In this document: positions 37,830 to 45,838 of the stretch, one piece after another | How positions within the stretch are numbered: position 1 is the stretch's first letter | How the letters are laid out: each line of letters begins with the position of its first letter | Assembly: GCA_903876735.1 (NCBI GenBank) | Contig: CAIRAW010000001.1 | Coordinates: 1 to 64,000 of the forward strand | Source: an uncultured beta proteobacterium | GTDB taxonomy: Bacteria > Pseudomonadota > Gammaproteobacteria > Burkholderiales > Burkholderiaceae_C | Reading direction: 5' to 3' | DNA: 64,000 bases | Program-made: the position numbers and the translations under genes | The notes under the pieces: model-generated | Databases searched by the model: none | What the model saw: the letters and a program-made list of their open reading frames with translations, nothing else | What the model was told of the DNA's origin: nothing

Positions 37830-37904
37830 GTATCGACTTCCCCTGATTTGATTGAACTTGTCAGGTCACGCCCCGCTTTTGCACGCGGGCCACCTGCTCG
37901 GCCC

Positions 37905-37932
37905 ATTATCCATGCTCCGCCTGTTTTTGCAA
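37905..37932 (-). promoter_or_regulatory. Predicted sigma70-type promoter of the EamA-flavoprotein unit
   Basis: On the minus strand TTGCAA (37927-37932) and GATAAT (37905-37910) are separated by 16 bp. Transcription would begin near 37898, about 70 nt before the EamA ATG at 37829. The repeated 31-bp site begins 2 bp upstream of the -35. Confidence 0.4.
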
Positions 37933-37933
37933 A

Positions 37934-37964
37934 TTGTTGACAATGTACAAACTACCATCGACAA
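37934..37964. promoter_or_regulatory. Shared 31-bp operator-like site, copy A (EamA / phnX divergent region)
   Basis: The site begins TTGTTGACAAT and ends CGACAA and matches the site at 43562-43592 at about 23 of 31 positions without gaps. TTGT-TG-ACAA is a small palindrome of the form bound by FadR-type GntR regulators. A GntR regulator is encoded at 42811-43536 next to the other copy. Confidence 0.6.
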
Positions 37965-38013
37965 TTACCCCGGTTCCGAAATCCAGCAGCACCGTCGTCA
38001 CAGGAGATACAGC

Positions 38014-38937
38014 ATGACCGAATCCGCAGTTTCCAGGCTCAGCAAAGCGGGCCGTGTGCCCGAAGACATCCGCCACGCAGCCGCCCAGCAGCAGAAATTC
38101 GACAACGAAAACACCGAGCGCAGCGTTGCTTATGTGATGCTGGACTGCTCGGGCACAACGATGGACCGCTACGTCGATGCGCCGGCCATCGTCTTCGTTG
38201 AGGTGTTCAAGAAGTACGGCCTGGAGATCACCATGCCGGAAGCGCGCGAACCCATGGGCCTGCGCAAGGACTTGCACATCAAGGCCATCACCGAAATCAA
38301 GTCAGTGCGCGAGCGCTTCACCACAAAATTTGGCCGTCCGCCAGCGCAGTCCGACATCGACGCCATGTTTGCCGACTTCGTGCCGACCCAGCTCGCGCTC
38401 TTGCGCGCGGGCAGCTACCACGACCTGCTGCCCGGCGTGGCCGGCGTGGTCAAGGGCCTGCAACAACAGGGCATCAAGCTCGGCGTCACCACCGGCTTCA
38501 CGCGCGACATGATGGACCTGCTGCTGGCGGGCGCCGCCGGTCAGGGCTTTGTGCCCGACACCGCCTGCGCCGGCGACGAAGTGGAGATGCCGCGCCCAAC
38601 ACCCTACATGGTGATCAAGAACCTGGAACGCATGGGTGTCTACAACCTGGAGAACGCGTTGCGCCGCACGGTCAAGGTTGATGACACGGTGTCTGGCGCC
38701 GGCGAAGGCGCGCCGCTATGCTGGCGTGTCGGCGTCTCGAAGTGGAGCAACTACGTGGCCGACAGCTGGGATGCGGTGCGCAAGATGAGCCCGGCCGAAC
38801 TAGCTTCCAAGGAACTCGCGTCCAAGGAAAAACTGGTGCGCGAGAGCGGTGCCCACTACGTGATCGATGACCTGCGCGACCTGCCTGCCGTCATCGCCGA
38901 CATCAACCAGCGCCTGGCCGCTGGCGAAAACCCCTGA
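38014..38937 (+). CDS. phnX: Phosphonoacetaldehyde hydrolase-like HAD enzyme
   Basis: ATG 38014, after a CAGGAGA ribosome site, gives 307 residues. The nucleophile motif is DCSGTT with Asp44 (family usually DWAGTT), and EPMGLRKDLHI places Lys85 at the Schiff-base lysine of phosphonatase. LGVTTGFTRDMMD and KVDDTVSGAGEG supply the other HAD motifs. The enzyme would cleave phosphonoacetaldehyde to acetaldehyde and phosphate, completing the PhnW or PbfA routes. An N-terminal extension of about 37 residues and a C-terminal extension make it longer than the typical 270 residues. The 37852 start upstream covers the operator and is rejected. Confidence 0.82.
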   Translation: MTESAVSRLSKAGRVPEDIRHAAAQQQKFDNENTERSVAYVMLDCSGTTMDRYVDAPAIVFVEVFKKYGLEITMPEAREPMGLRKDLHIKAITEIKSVRERFTTKFGRPPAQSDIDAMFADFVPTQLALLRAGSYHDLLPGVAGVVKGLQQQGIKLGVTTGFTRDMMDLLLAGAAGQGFVPDTACAGDEVEMPRPTPYMVIKNLERMGVYNLENALRRTVKVDDTVSGAGEGAPLCWRVGVSKWSNYVADSWDAVRKMSPAELASKELASKEKLVRESGAHYVIDDLRDLPAVIADINQRLAAGENP

Positions 38938-38957
38938 CCCGACAAGCCTTGCCGGGC

Positions 38958-40445
38958 TTATGCCGCGACTGCCCTGCGCTTGGGTATGGTCTTGGGAACA
39001 CGCTTGAAGGCCGGTCGCGGTTTGCCCCCGGTTGACGGTCGGGCCAGCGCCAGGTACTCCTGAAAGCTGTCGCGCAGGCACAGGGCAAACACGTCCGGGT
39101 CTGGAATCTGTTCGGCACAGGCGGTGAAAGAAATAACGATCGATTCGTTGTAGCCGGTGACTGAAAACACCAGCCCCATGCCGTCCGAAATCGGCATGAT
39201 GGCCGATACGTAGGTCAGCTGGGCGCCCAGCAGGTACATGGGCAAGCGCGAGCCCGGCACATTGGTGATGGCGCAATTGGCCAGCGGCACCCAGTCGCCC
39301 AGTTGTGACGCCGCCGAGCGCAGCATCCGGCTGCTCGCCGCAATAGCGACTGAAGGCGCGTTCTCTGCCAGTGCGGTGAGTTCGCGCGCACTGAGGGCCT
39401 GCGCCATGGTCTTGGTGGACGAAATGGCGGCGTGTATGGCTTTGAGTCGTTTCACCGGATCTTCCAGATGCGTGCCCAATGCCACGCGGGCCCAGGAAAA
39501 CTCGGCCCCGCTATCGTGTTCCTTATCGGCATGCACGGCGATGGGGGATGCTGCCACCAGGCTTTCCACCGGCAACTCATCCTGCAGCGCGAGATAGCGG
39601 CGCAAGCCACCAGCACACACCGCCAGCACCACGTCGTTCACGGTCGCCCGTGGCACCAGCTTGCGAATATCCTTGAAATCGGCCAATGCAAAACGGCGCG
39701 TGTCAAACACCCGGTGCGCCGACACCTCGGTATTGAAGCGCGTCACGGGGAAGGGGTAGGCGCGCCCTGTGAACTCGCCGACAAAGGTGCCCATCGCCGA
39801 TTTCAGCGCAGTCCAGCCAGTGCTCAAAGGCTGTCGCATGCGCAGCGGGAAAGTCACGAAGTTGAAGCCGGCGCGCGCCAGCAAGGCCGCATTGCCGGGG
39901 GGCGGCTCAGGAAACCAGGGTGCCGCTGGGGCGGAGGCCGGTGAATCGGGTGAGAAATCGTGCAGCAAGGCTGTGATCTCATTGCCGTGGGCAATGTCAA
40001 TGGCGGCGTGGTGCACCTTGAGCAGCACGGCAAAACTGCCCACCGGCAAATCCAGAAAGCTGTCGAGCCCCTCAATCACATACAGTTCCCACAGCGGCCG
40101 CTGCAGGTCAAGCGGGCGGGCATGGATGCGTGAGGCCTGAATACAGAATTGGCGCCAGTCACCCGGCTTGGGCAGGGCGATGTGGCGCACGTGGTACTGA
40201 ATGTTGAAGTTATCGTCTTCGATCCAGTATGGATAGTCCAGGTCCAGCGGTACGCGCAGGATGCGTTCGCGAAAATTGGGCAGGCGGTGCAAGCGACTTT
40301 CCAGTTGCGCCAGGATGTGCTTGAAGCGCACCACACCATGCGGCGCGGTCGACTGGTCGTAGATGTGCAGCAGTGTGACGTTGGAATTGGCGTGTGCGTT
40401 GTCGGAATAGATGAACGCGGCATCGTGTTCGCTGAGCTGTCTCAT
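38958..40445 (-). CDS. WS/DGAT family acyltransferase (wax ester synthase / diacylglycerol acyltransferase)
   Basis: The 495-residue protein has the family N-terminus and the active-site region LLKVHHAAIDIAHG. The HHxxxDG motif reads His145-His146-xxx-Asp150-Ile, so the final glycine is replaced. The C-terminal domain contains ATVNDVVLAVCAGGLRRYL and AITNVPGSRLPMYLLGAQLTYVSAIMPISDGMGLVFSVTGYNESIVIS, which are the other conserved blocks. It esterifies an acyl-CoA to an alcohol or diacylglycerol for storage lipid. It follows the alpha/beta hydrolase gene by 21 bp on the same strand. The pair lies between the two halves of the phosphonate region without an evident functional link. Confidence 0.88.
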   Translation of the reverse strand: MRQLSEHDAAFIYSDNAHANSNVTLLHIYDQSTAPHGVVRFKHILAQLESRLHRLPNFRERILRVPLDLDYPYWIEDDNFNIQYHVRHIALPKPGDWRQFCIQASRIHARPLDLQRPLWELYVIEGLDSFLDLPVGSFAVLLKVHHAAIDIAHGNEITALLHDFSPDSPASAPAAPWFPEPPPGNAALLARAGFNFVTFPLRMRQPLSTGWTALKSAMGTFVGEFTGRAYPFPVTRFNTEVSAHRVFDTRRFALADFKDIRKLVPRATVNDVVLAVCAGGLRRYLALQDELPVESLVAASPIAVHADKEHDSGAEFSWARVALGTHLEDPVKRLKAIHAAISSTKTMAQALSARELTALAENAPSVAIAASSRMLRSAASQLGDWVPLANCAITNVPGSRLPMYLLGAQLTYVSAIMPISDGMGLVFSVTGYNESIVISFTACAEQIPDPDVFALCLRDSFQEYLALARPSTGGKPRPAFKRVPKTIPKRRAVAA

Positions 40446-40466
40446 GGTTCTCTTTCTGGTCGCGCT

Positions 40467-41306
40467 TCAGGTCGGGGCCATCGCTTGGTCTGGCTTGGCG
40501 CACGCCGTGGCGCGGTACACAATCCCGAGCAGACCCTGGGGGGCAAACGGCTTCCAGTCGCCTTCGGCTTGGGCCAGCCGGTCGGCAACGATGGCCATCA
40601 CGATCCCATTGAAGCCCAGGCCGACGTGGCTGCCCGGTACCTGGATGTTTTCATGCAGCGCCGGGTCGCCGTCAATCGTCGCCTCCTGCGGCGGCACAAC
40701 CCCGTCGGTCAGGGAATAGAGGCAACTGGTGGGAATCGGCAGCCGGCGGTGCTCGCGCATGGCCTTGGCACGTGGCTGCATCAGGTGGGCCGAGGCGCCC
40801 AGCCGGTGCGATACCAGACGGTACATGGCCTTGAGTGCCGGGGGCGACTGGTTGCCCATCATGTCCACACTGATCGGGCTGCCCAGGGTGATGATGGAAC
40901 GCACACATTCCTGCGTCGTCTCTGCGCCATACAAGGAAAACACACCGCCCAGGCTCCACCCCACCAAACTCACCTTGCGTCCGGTCGTGTGGTGCAGATA
41001 GCGGATTTTTTGCGGCAGGGCATTGGCATGTTTGCCACGGAAGCCGACGTTGCGCCCCAGACCCCAGGTGTGCACGTCATAGCCTTTATTTTGCAGAAAC
41101 AGCTTGAGCGCCACCAGGGTTGACTCGCCGGCCATGAAACCAGGCACCAGTACCACCGGGTGCCCATCGCCCTGCGGTGCCTGCATCAGCAGGGGCAGGG
41201 CAGCGGGCAGCAGCGCCATTTCAACAAAGCTGCGCGCCTCAAGCAACGAACTCAGCACGCTGGGCGAACCAACGTGGGGATGACGGGCTACGGGGCGACG
41301 CGACAT
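40467..41306 (-). CDS. Alpha/beta hydrolase, putative lipase/esterase
   Basis: Start ATG 41306 gives 279 residues. An oxyanion-loop region HPVVLVPGFMAGESTLVALKLFLQNKGYDVHTWGLGRN is followed by the nucleophile elbow GWSLGG. Candidate acid and histidine positions are SLTDGVVPPQEA and VPGSHVGLGF. This resembles triacylglycerol-lipase-like or PHA-related hydrolases. It is co-transcribed with the WS/DGAT gene, so turnover of neutral lipid is the simplest reading. No signal peptide is apparent. Confidence 0.82.
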   Translation of the reverse strand: MSRRPVARHPHVGSPSVLSSLLEARSFVEMALLPAALPLLMQAPQGDGHPVVLVPGFMAGESTLVALKLFLQNKGYDVHTWGLGRNVGFRGKHANALPQKIRYLHHTTGRKVSLVGWSLGGVFSLYGAETTQECVRSIITLGSPISVDMMGNQSPPALKAMYRLVSHRLGASAHLMQPRAKAMREHRRLPIPTSCLYSLTDGVVPPQEATIDGDPALHENIQVPGSHVGLGFNGIVMAIVADRLAQAEGDWKPFAPQGLLGIVYRATACAKPDQAMAPT

Positions 41307-41379
41307 GTGACAGACTCCTGCGATACAGCTAGCCCACACAGTCTAGAAGGGATTTGCCCCGGAAAATTGAGGTCGCTAC

Positions 41380-42792
41380 CTAAAGCGGATCGGCAACGGC
41401 CTCGGCCAGACATTCATCCAGAATGTCCAGGGCCTGCCCCATCTGCTCGCGCGTGGTGATCAGCGGTGGCGTCAGGGTCAGCACATTGCCCATCGTGGTC
41501 TTGAAGGACAGGCCGCGCGACAGGGCGGCGTAGAGGACGCGCTCGGCGGCATTAGCGGCTGGCGTCTTGGTCGTTCGGTCGCTCACCAGTTCCAGCCCCA
41601 GCAGCAGGCCGCGTCCCCGCACATCACCGATCAGCGCGTGGCGTTGCTGCATCTCGTGCAGGCGCTCCAGCGCATAGGCGCCGACGCGGGCCGCGTTCTC
41701 GACCAGGTTCTCGCGCGCTATGACTTCGAGCGTCGCCAGCGCGGCTGCGGCCGTCACCGGGTTTTTCTCATGCGTGTAGTGGCCAAAGGCGTAGTCGCCG
41801 GCCAGGTCGAGTCCCTCGCGCGCAATGCAGGCCGCAATCGGCAGGATGCCACCGCCCAGCGCCTTGCCCAGCACCACGATGTCGGGCGCAGCGCCGTCGT
41901 GTTCGGCGGCAAAAAAGCGCCCCGTCTTGCCCAGGCCGGTTGGAATCTCGTCGAAGATCAGCAAGGTGCCGTGCGCGTGGCAGGCCTCACGCACGGCCTG
42001 CCAGTAACCCGGCGGCGGGATGAAGGGCACGGCACGCGCCGGCTCGGCGATCACCGCTGCCACATCGCCCTCGCGCTCGAGCACATAGCGAACCATGGCA
42101 GCGCAGGCAAGACGGCAGCTGGCCAGATCAGGCTGGCCAGCCGCATCGACCGCGTGGCCATAGGGGCAGCGGTAGCAGCCAAACGGTGCCACATGCTCGG
42201 TGCCGGGAAGCAACGGGCCCACCGCGCGACCGTTGCGAAACAGCGACTCGCCGCCAACGCTGGAGGCGCCAAAACCGGCGCCGTGAAACGAATCCCAGAA
42301 GCTTAGGGTCTTGAAGCGGCCGGTGGCCACACGCGCGAGCTTGATCGCCACTTCGACCGCATCCGAGCCGCCGGTTGTGAACAACACCTTGCCGGCGTGT
42401 CCCGTCAGCGACTTGAAGCGCGCACCCAGCGCTTCGGCCAATTCGACCGCTCGCTCGCTGGCAAAACGGCGAGGCGCAAAGCTTAAGGACTCGAGTTGTT
42501 GTTTGATCGCGACAAGTACATGCGGGTGCGCATAGCCCACGTGGTGCACATTGTTGCCATGAAAGTCCATGTAACGCCGGCCTGCCGTGTCCTCGATCCA
42601 GATGCCCTCGGCCCGGGCAATCGCACTCAAACAAGGCGTGGAGACCGATTGGTGCAAGAAGGCTGCGCTGTCGCGCGCCAGCAAGGTGCGTGTTCTGTCA
42701 TCCAGGTGCTCAGCCTGCCACTGGCTGCGCTGCGGCGAACGGTTGACGTCGCCTTCGCTTTGTGAGGGTCCTGCCGTCTTGTTCACACGCAC
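41380..42792 (-). CDS. Class III PLP enzyme, candidate (R)-1-hydroxy-2-aminoethylphosphonate ammonia-lyase (PbfA-like)
   Basis: The 470-residue fold-type I PLP enzyme has TTGGSDAVEVAIKLAR, DEIPTGLGKTGRFFA with Asp281, and the PLP lysine Lys310 in VVLGKALGGGILP. A cysteine-rich stretch CYRCPYGH...CRLAC (206-230) stands where ethanolamine-phosphate phospho-lyase-like members carry a CP.G motif. It lies 18 bp downstream of the GntR regulator gene in a 2-aminoethylphosphonate cluster. PbfA turns 1-hydroxy-2-aminoethylphosphonate into phosphonoacetaldehyde plus ammonia, which PhnX then hydrolyses. Context favours PbfA; a true aminotransferase remains possible. Confidence 0.68.
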   Translation of the reverse strand: MRVNKTAGPSQSEGDVNRSPQRSQWQAEHLDDRTRTLLARDSAAFLHQSVSTPCLSAIARAEGIWIEDTAGRRYMDFHGNNVHHVGYAHPHVLVAIKQQLESLSFAPRRFASERAVELAEALGARFKSLTGHAGKVLFTTGGSDAVEVAIKLARVATGRFKTLSFWDSFHGAGFGASSVGGESLFRNGRAVGPLLPGTEHVAPFGCYRCPYGHAVDAAGQPDLASCRLACAAMVRYVLEREGDVAAVIAEPARAVPFIPPPGYWQAVREACHAHGTLLIFDEIPTGLGKTGRFFAAEHDGAAPDIVVLGKALGGGILPIAACIAREGLDLAGDYAFGHYTHEKNPVTAAAALATLEVIARENLVENAARVGAYALERLHEMQQRHALIGDVRGRGLLLGLELVSDRTTKTPAANAAERVLYAALSRGLSFKTTMGNVLTLTPPLITTREQMGQALDILDECLAEAVADPL

Positions 42793-42810
42793 CCGCCAGA
42801 GTTCAACAGG

Positions 42811-43536
42811 TCAGCGGCCGCTGCCAGCCAAGGCCGCTGCAGGCGCAGAATTGGCAACGGAGCGCTGGCGCAGGTCGTTGTCAATGGTGCGCTGCTTGCT
42901 TTGCATCACGTGATCAAACATGGCCTGCCCGGCAGCCTGCGCGTCGCGCGAGGCGATGGCTTTGACGATCTGCTTGTGCTCGCTCAGGAAGGTACGCATC
43001 AGCACAGCGTCGGCCAGGTTCTGGCGCCGGAACAGCGAGAGCTCCTTGATCAGACGGCGGTAGGTGTCGGTCAGCTTGCGGTTGCCCACCATCTCGACCA
43101 TGCGGTCGTGAAAGCGCAGGTTCAGCACATGGTACTGGCGCGCGTCCTGCACCTTGACGGCCTTTTCCATCTCCGCCACCAGCGCCTTGATTTCCTTCAA
43201 CTGCTCGTCCGTGATGCAGGCGGCCAGCCGCTTGCCGACCCAGTCGTCCATCGCGGCGCGCAAATCGAAAATCTCAAGCGCCTCATCAATCGGGATAGCG
43301 CGCACAAAGACACCCCGGTTTTTTTCCGTGCGCACCAGACCGGCTTCATCAAGCATGCGAAAGGCCTCGCGCACCGGCCCGCGCGAGACGCCCATTTTTT
43401 CCGCCAGCGCCGCCTCATTGAGTTTCGATCCCGGTGCATAGTCGCCCACCAATATGGCGCGTTCAATTTCCTGCTGCACCACGGTGGTGAGTGAGCTGTT
43501 TTGCAACAAGGCAATGGTGGGGTGAAGCGCAGTCAT
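42811..43536 (-). CDS. GntR family regulator (FCD type), phosphonate utilisation regulator
   Basis: Start ATG 43536 gives 241 residues. A GntR winged helix (VQQEIERAILVGDYAPGSKLNEAALAEKMGVSRGPVREAFRMLDEAGLVRTEKNRGVFVR) is followed by an all-helical FCD ligand domain with FDLRAAMDDWVGKRLA and LNLRFHDRMVEMVGNRKLTDTYRRL. His/Asp residues there usually bind a metal that contacts the ligand. It is divergent from the aminoethylphosphonate importer and begins 25 bp from the repeated 31-bp site, so autoregulation is likely. It resembles the PhnR-type regulators of Burkholderia phosphonate clusters. Confidence 0.88.
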   Translation of the reverse strand: MTALHPTIALLQNSSLTTVVQQEIERAILVGDYAPGSKLNEAALAEKMGVSRGPVREAFRMLDEAGLVRTEKNRGVFVRAIPIDEALEIFDLRAAMDDWVGKRLAACITDEQLKEIKALVAEMEKAVKVQDARQYHVLNLRFHDRMVEMVGNRKLTDTYRRLIKELSLFRRQNLADAVLMRTFLSEHKQIVKAIASRDAQAAGQAMFDHVMQSKQRTIDNDLRQRSVANSAPAAALAGSGR

Positions 43537-43561
43537 GTTTTTATTACAGCACAAAAGGCTT

Positions 43562-43592
43562 TTGTTGACAATTTGCAAAACACAATTGACAA
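43562..43592. promoter_or_regulatory. Shared 31-bp operator-like site, copy B (gntR / phnS divergent region)
   Basis: This is the second copy of the site found at 37934. It overlaps the -35 element of the predicted phnS promoter, a position suited to repression by the divergent GntR protein. It contains TTGACAA twice, 20 bp apart. Confidence 0.65.
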
Positions 43593-43614
43593 ACCGGAAA
43601 AGTAGGCGTTAAAT
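43586..43614 (+). promoter_or_regulatory. Predicted sigma70-type promoter of the phnS-phnT-phnU unit
   Basis: A perfect -35 TTGACA (43586-43591) is followed after 17 bp by TTAAAT (43609-43614). Transcription would start near 43621, about 65 nt upstream of the GTG start at 43686. Confidence 0.55.
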
Positions 43615-43685
43615 AAAAGCGCGTTTGTCATCACAATGTCATCGTCAGGTCACAGCATTGCCACTTTTACTTGAAGGAGTTCCAC

Positions 43686-44723
43686 GTGCGTTTGTCCACT
43701 TTTTCCAAGTCCCTTGTCCTGACAGGTCTGTTGGCACTCGCCGCTGCAGCGTCCGCGCAAAAGACCCAGCTGCTGGTTTACACCGCACTGGAAACCGACC
43801 AGCTCAAAGCCTATCAGGAGGGCTTCAACAAGTCTTACCCTGACATCGATATCAAATGGGTACGCGACTCCACCGGCGTCATCACCGCCAAGTTGCTGGC
43901 CGAAAAAGCCAACCCGCAGGCCGATGCCGTGATGGGTGTGGCCGCCTCCAGCCTGGCGCTGCTCGACAAGCAGGGCATGCTGATTCCCTACGCGCCGCTG
44001 AACCTGGACGCGATCATGAGCCAGTACCGCGACAAGAAGACGCCGCCGGCGTGGTTCGGCATGGACGTCTGGGGTGCGACGGTGTGCTTCAACACGGTCG
44101 AAGCGCAGAAGAAGAACCTTCCGAAACCCGAGACCTGGCAAGACCTGACCAAGCCCGTCTACAAGGGCCAGATCGTGATGCCAAACCCGGCCTCCAGCGG
44201 CACCGGCTACTTTGACGTCGTCGCCTGGCTGACGCTGTTTGGCGACAAGGACGGCAAGGGCGGTGGCTGGAAGTACATGGACGGCCTGCACGCCAACATC
44301 GCGCAGTACACGCACTCGGGCTCCAAGCCCTGCAACATGGCTGCCAGTGGCGAGTTCGTGATGGGCATTTCCTTCGAATACCGCGGCAACACCAACAAGG
44401 CCAAGGGTGCACCGATTGATCTGATCTTCCCGAAAGAAGGTCTGGGCTGGGACCTGGAAGCCTTTGCCATCCACAAGGGCACCAAGAAACTTGACGCCGC
44501 CAAGAAACTGGCTGACTGGGCTTCAAGCAAGGACGCCATGCTGCTGTACGGCAAGAACTTCGCCATCACCGCGCAGCCGGGCGTAGCAGCACCGCTGGCC
44601 AATGTGCCCAAGGACTACGAAGCACGCCTGGTCAAGCTTGACTTCAACTACGCCGCCGAGCAGCGCGAGCGCATCCTTAAAGAGTGGACCGCCCGTTACG
44701 ACGGCAAAACCGAAAAGCGCTGA
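43686..44723 (+). CDS. phnS: 2-aminoethylphosphonate ABC transporter periplasmic binding protein
   Basis: I place the start at GTG 43686, 6 nt after AAGGAG (43674-43679); a TTG at 43671 lies on that ribosome site. The 345-residue product has signal peptide VRLSTFSKSLVLTGLLALAAA cut near ASA. The mature protein is an iron(III)-type (SBP_bac_6) fold: LLVYTALETDQLKAYQEGFNKSYPDIDIKWVRDSTGVITAKLLAEK, VWGATVCFNT, MPNPASSGTGYFDVVAW and FEYRGNTNKAKGAPIDLIFPKEGLGWDLE. This matches the binding protein of Burkholderia-type aminoethylphosphonate importers. A terminator-like hairpin separates it from the ATPase gene. Confidence 0.85.
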   Translation: MRLSTFSKSLVLTGLLALAAAASAQKTQLLVYTALETDQLKAYQEGFNKSYPDIDIKWVRDSTGVITAKLLAEKANPQADAVMGVAASSLALLDKQGMLIPYAPLNLDAIMSQYRDKKTPPAWFGMDVWGATVCFNTVEAQKKNLPKPETWQDLTKPVYKGQIVMPNPASSGTGYFDVVAWLTLFGDKDGKGGGWKYMDGLHANIAQYTHSGSKPCNMAASGEFVMGISFEYRGNTNKAKGAPIDLIFPKEGLGWDLEAFAIHKGTKKLDAAKKLADWASSKDAMLLYGKNFAITAQPGVAAPLANVPKDYEARLVKLDFNYAAEQRERILKEWTARYDGKTEKR

Positions 44724-44740
44724 TCGCTGTCACAACCCAT

Positions 44741-44771
44741 GGGCCGCCTGCCTGAAACACGCGGCCCTTTT
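44741..44771 (+). terminator. Intercistronic terminator/attenuator between phnS and phnT
   Basis: A perfect 7-bp stem GGGCCGC / GCGGCCC with a 13-nt loop is followed by TTTT. It lies 17 bp after phnS and 12 bp before phnT. Partial termination here would give more binding protein than transporter. Confidence 0.7.
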
Positions 44772-44782
44772 CATTGCTGCGC

Positions 44783-45838
44783 ATGAGTCAAGTTCCTTTC
44801 CTCGATCTGCGCCATATCCGCAAGGAATTTGGCAACTTCACAGCCTTGCAGGACATCGACCTGGAAATCCGCAAGGGTGAGTTTGTCTGCTTCCTCGGCC
44901 CCTCGGGCTGCGGCAAGACCACGCTCTTGCGCATCATCGCCGGGCTCGAAACCCAGAGCGCTGGCACGATTCTGCAGGGCGGCCGCGACATCTCGCTGCT
45001 GCCGCCGGCATTGCGCGACTACGGCATCGTGTTCCAGAGTTACGCCCTGTTTCCGAACCTGAGCGTGGCTGACAACGTTGCCTACGGCCTGGTCAACCGC
45101 AAGACGCCGCGCAACGAAATCAAACAGCGCGTGACCGAACTGCTCAAGCTGGTCGGGCTGCCCAACAGCGACGCCAAATTCCCGGGCCAACTCTCGGGTG
45201 GACAGCAGCAGCGCATTGCGCTGGCACGCGCACTGGCCACTTCGCCGGGGCTGCTGCTGCTCGACGAGCCACTCTCCGCACTTGATGCGCTCGAGCGCAT
45301 CCGCTTGCGCCAGGAAATCCGCACCCTGCAACAAAAGCTCGGCGTCACCACCATCATGGTGACGCACGACCAGGAAGAGGCGCTGAGCGTGGCCGATCGC
45401 ATCGTGGTCATGAACCACGGCGTGATCGAACAGGTCGGCACGCCGATGGACATTTACCGTGAACCGGCTTCGCCCTTCGTGGCCGACTTTGTCGGCAAGA
45501 TCAATGTGCTGCCGGCGCGCCTGGAACAGGGCATGCTGCGCTTTGGCAGCATGTGCCTGCCCTGCGCTGGCGAGGACCGCGAAGTGGCGCGCGTCTACCT
45601 GCGCCCGGAAGATGTGCTGGCGCGCCCCATCGAGCCGGGCGACGCCCATGTGTTTGAGGCCTGCATCGACAAGATCGAATTCCTGGGGTCCTACTGCCAC
45701 GTCCATGTGCTGTCGCCAGCACTGGGGACGCAAAAGCTCATGGTTTACCTGTCGCTCAATTTCCTGGCCGAGCAATCGCTGCAGGTCGGCTCGACGATCA
45801 AGCTCAAGTTGTTGCCCGAACGCATCAAGGTTTTCTGA
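44783..45838 (+). CDS. phnT: 2-aminoethylphosphonate ABC transporter ATP-binding protein
   Basis: ATG 44783 gives 351 residues; a TTG three codons upstream is less likely. The ATPase domain has Walker A GPSGCGKT, signature [15 protein letters not shown], Walker B LLLLDEPLSALDALERIRLR and the switch histidine MVTHDQEEAL. A C-terminal TOBE-type domain follows from about residue 240 (GKINVLPARLEQ, YLRPEDVLARPI). It belongs to the spermidine/iron/phosphonate importer class. Its stop overlaps the permease start by one base (TGATG). Confidence 0.88.
   Translation: MSQVPFLDLRHIRKEFGNFTALQDIDLEIRKGEFVCFLGPSGCGKTTLLRIIAGLETQSAGTILQGGRDISLLPPALRDYGIVFQSYALFPNLSVADNVAYGLVNRKTPRNEIKQRVTELLKLVGLPNSDAKFPGQLSGGQQQRIALARALATSPGLLLLDEPLSALDALERIRLRQEIRTLQQKLGVTTIMVTHDQEEALSVADRIVVMNHGVIEQVGTPMDIYREPASPFVADFVGKINVLPARLEQGMLRFGSMCLPCAGEDREVARVYLRPEDVLARPIEPGDAHVFEACIDKIEFLGSYCHVHVLSPALGTQKLMVYLSLNFLAEQSLQVGSTIKLKLLPERIKVF

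Noticed and set aside
37830..38013. Sigma70 promoter for phnX downstream of the 31-bp site
   Set aside because: TCGACA at 37958 has no acceptable -10 at 16-18 bp (ATCCAG), so I do not call it.
43671..43685. TTG start for the phosphonate binding protein
   Set aside because: The TTG lies on the AAGGAG ribosome site. GTG 43686 has proper spacing and gives a clean signal peptide.
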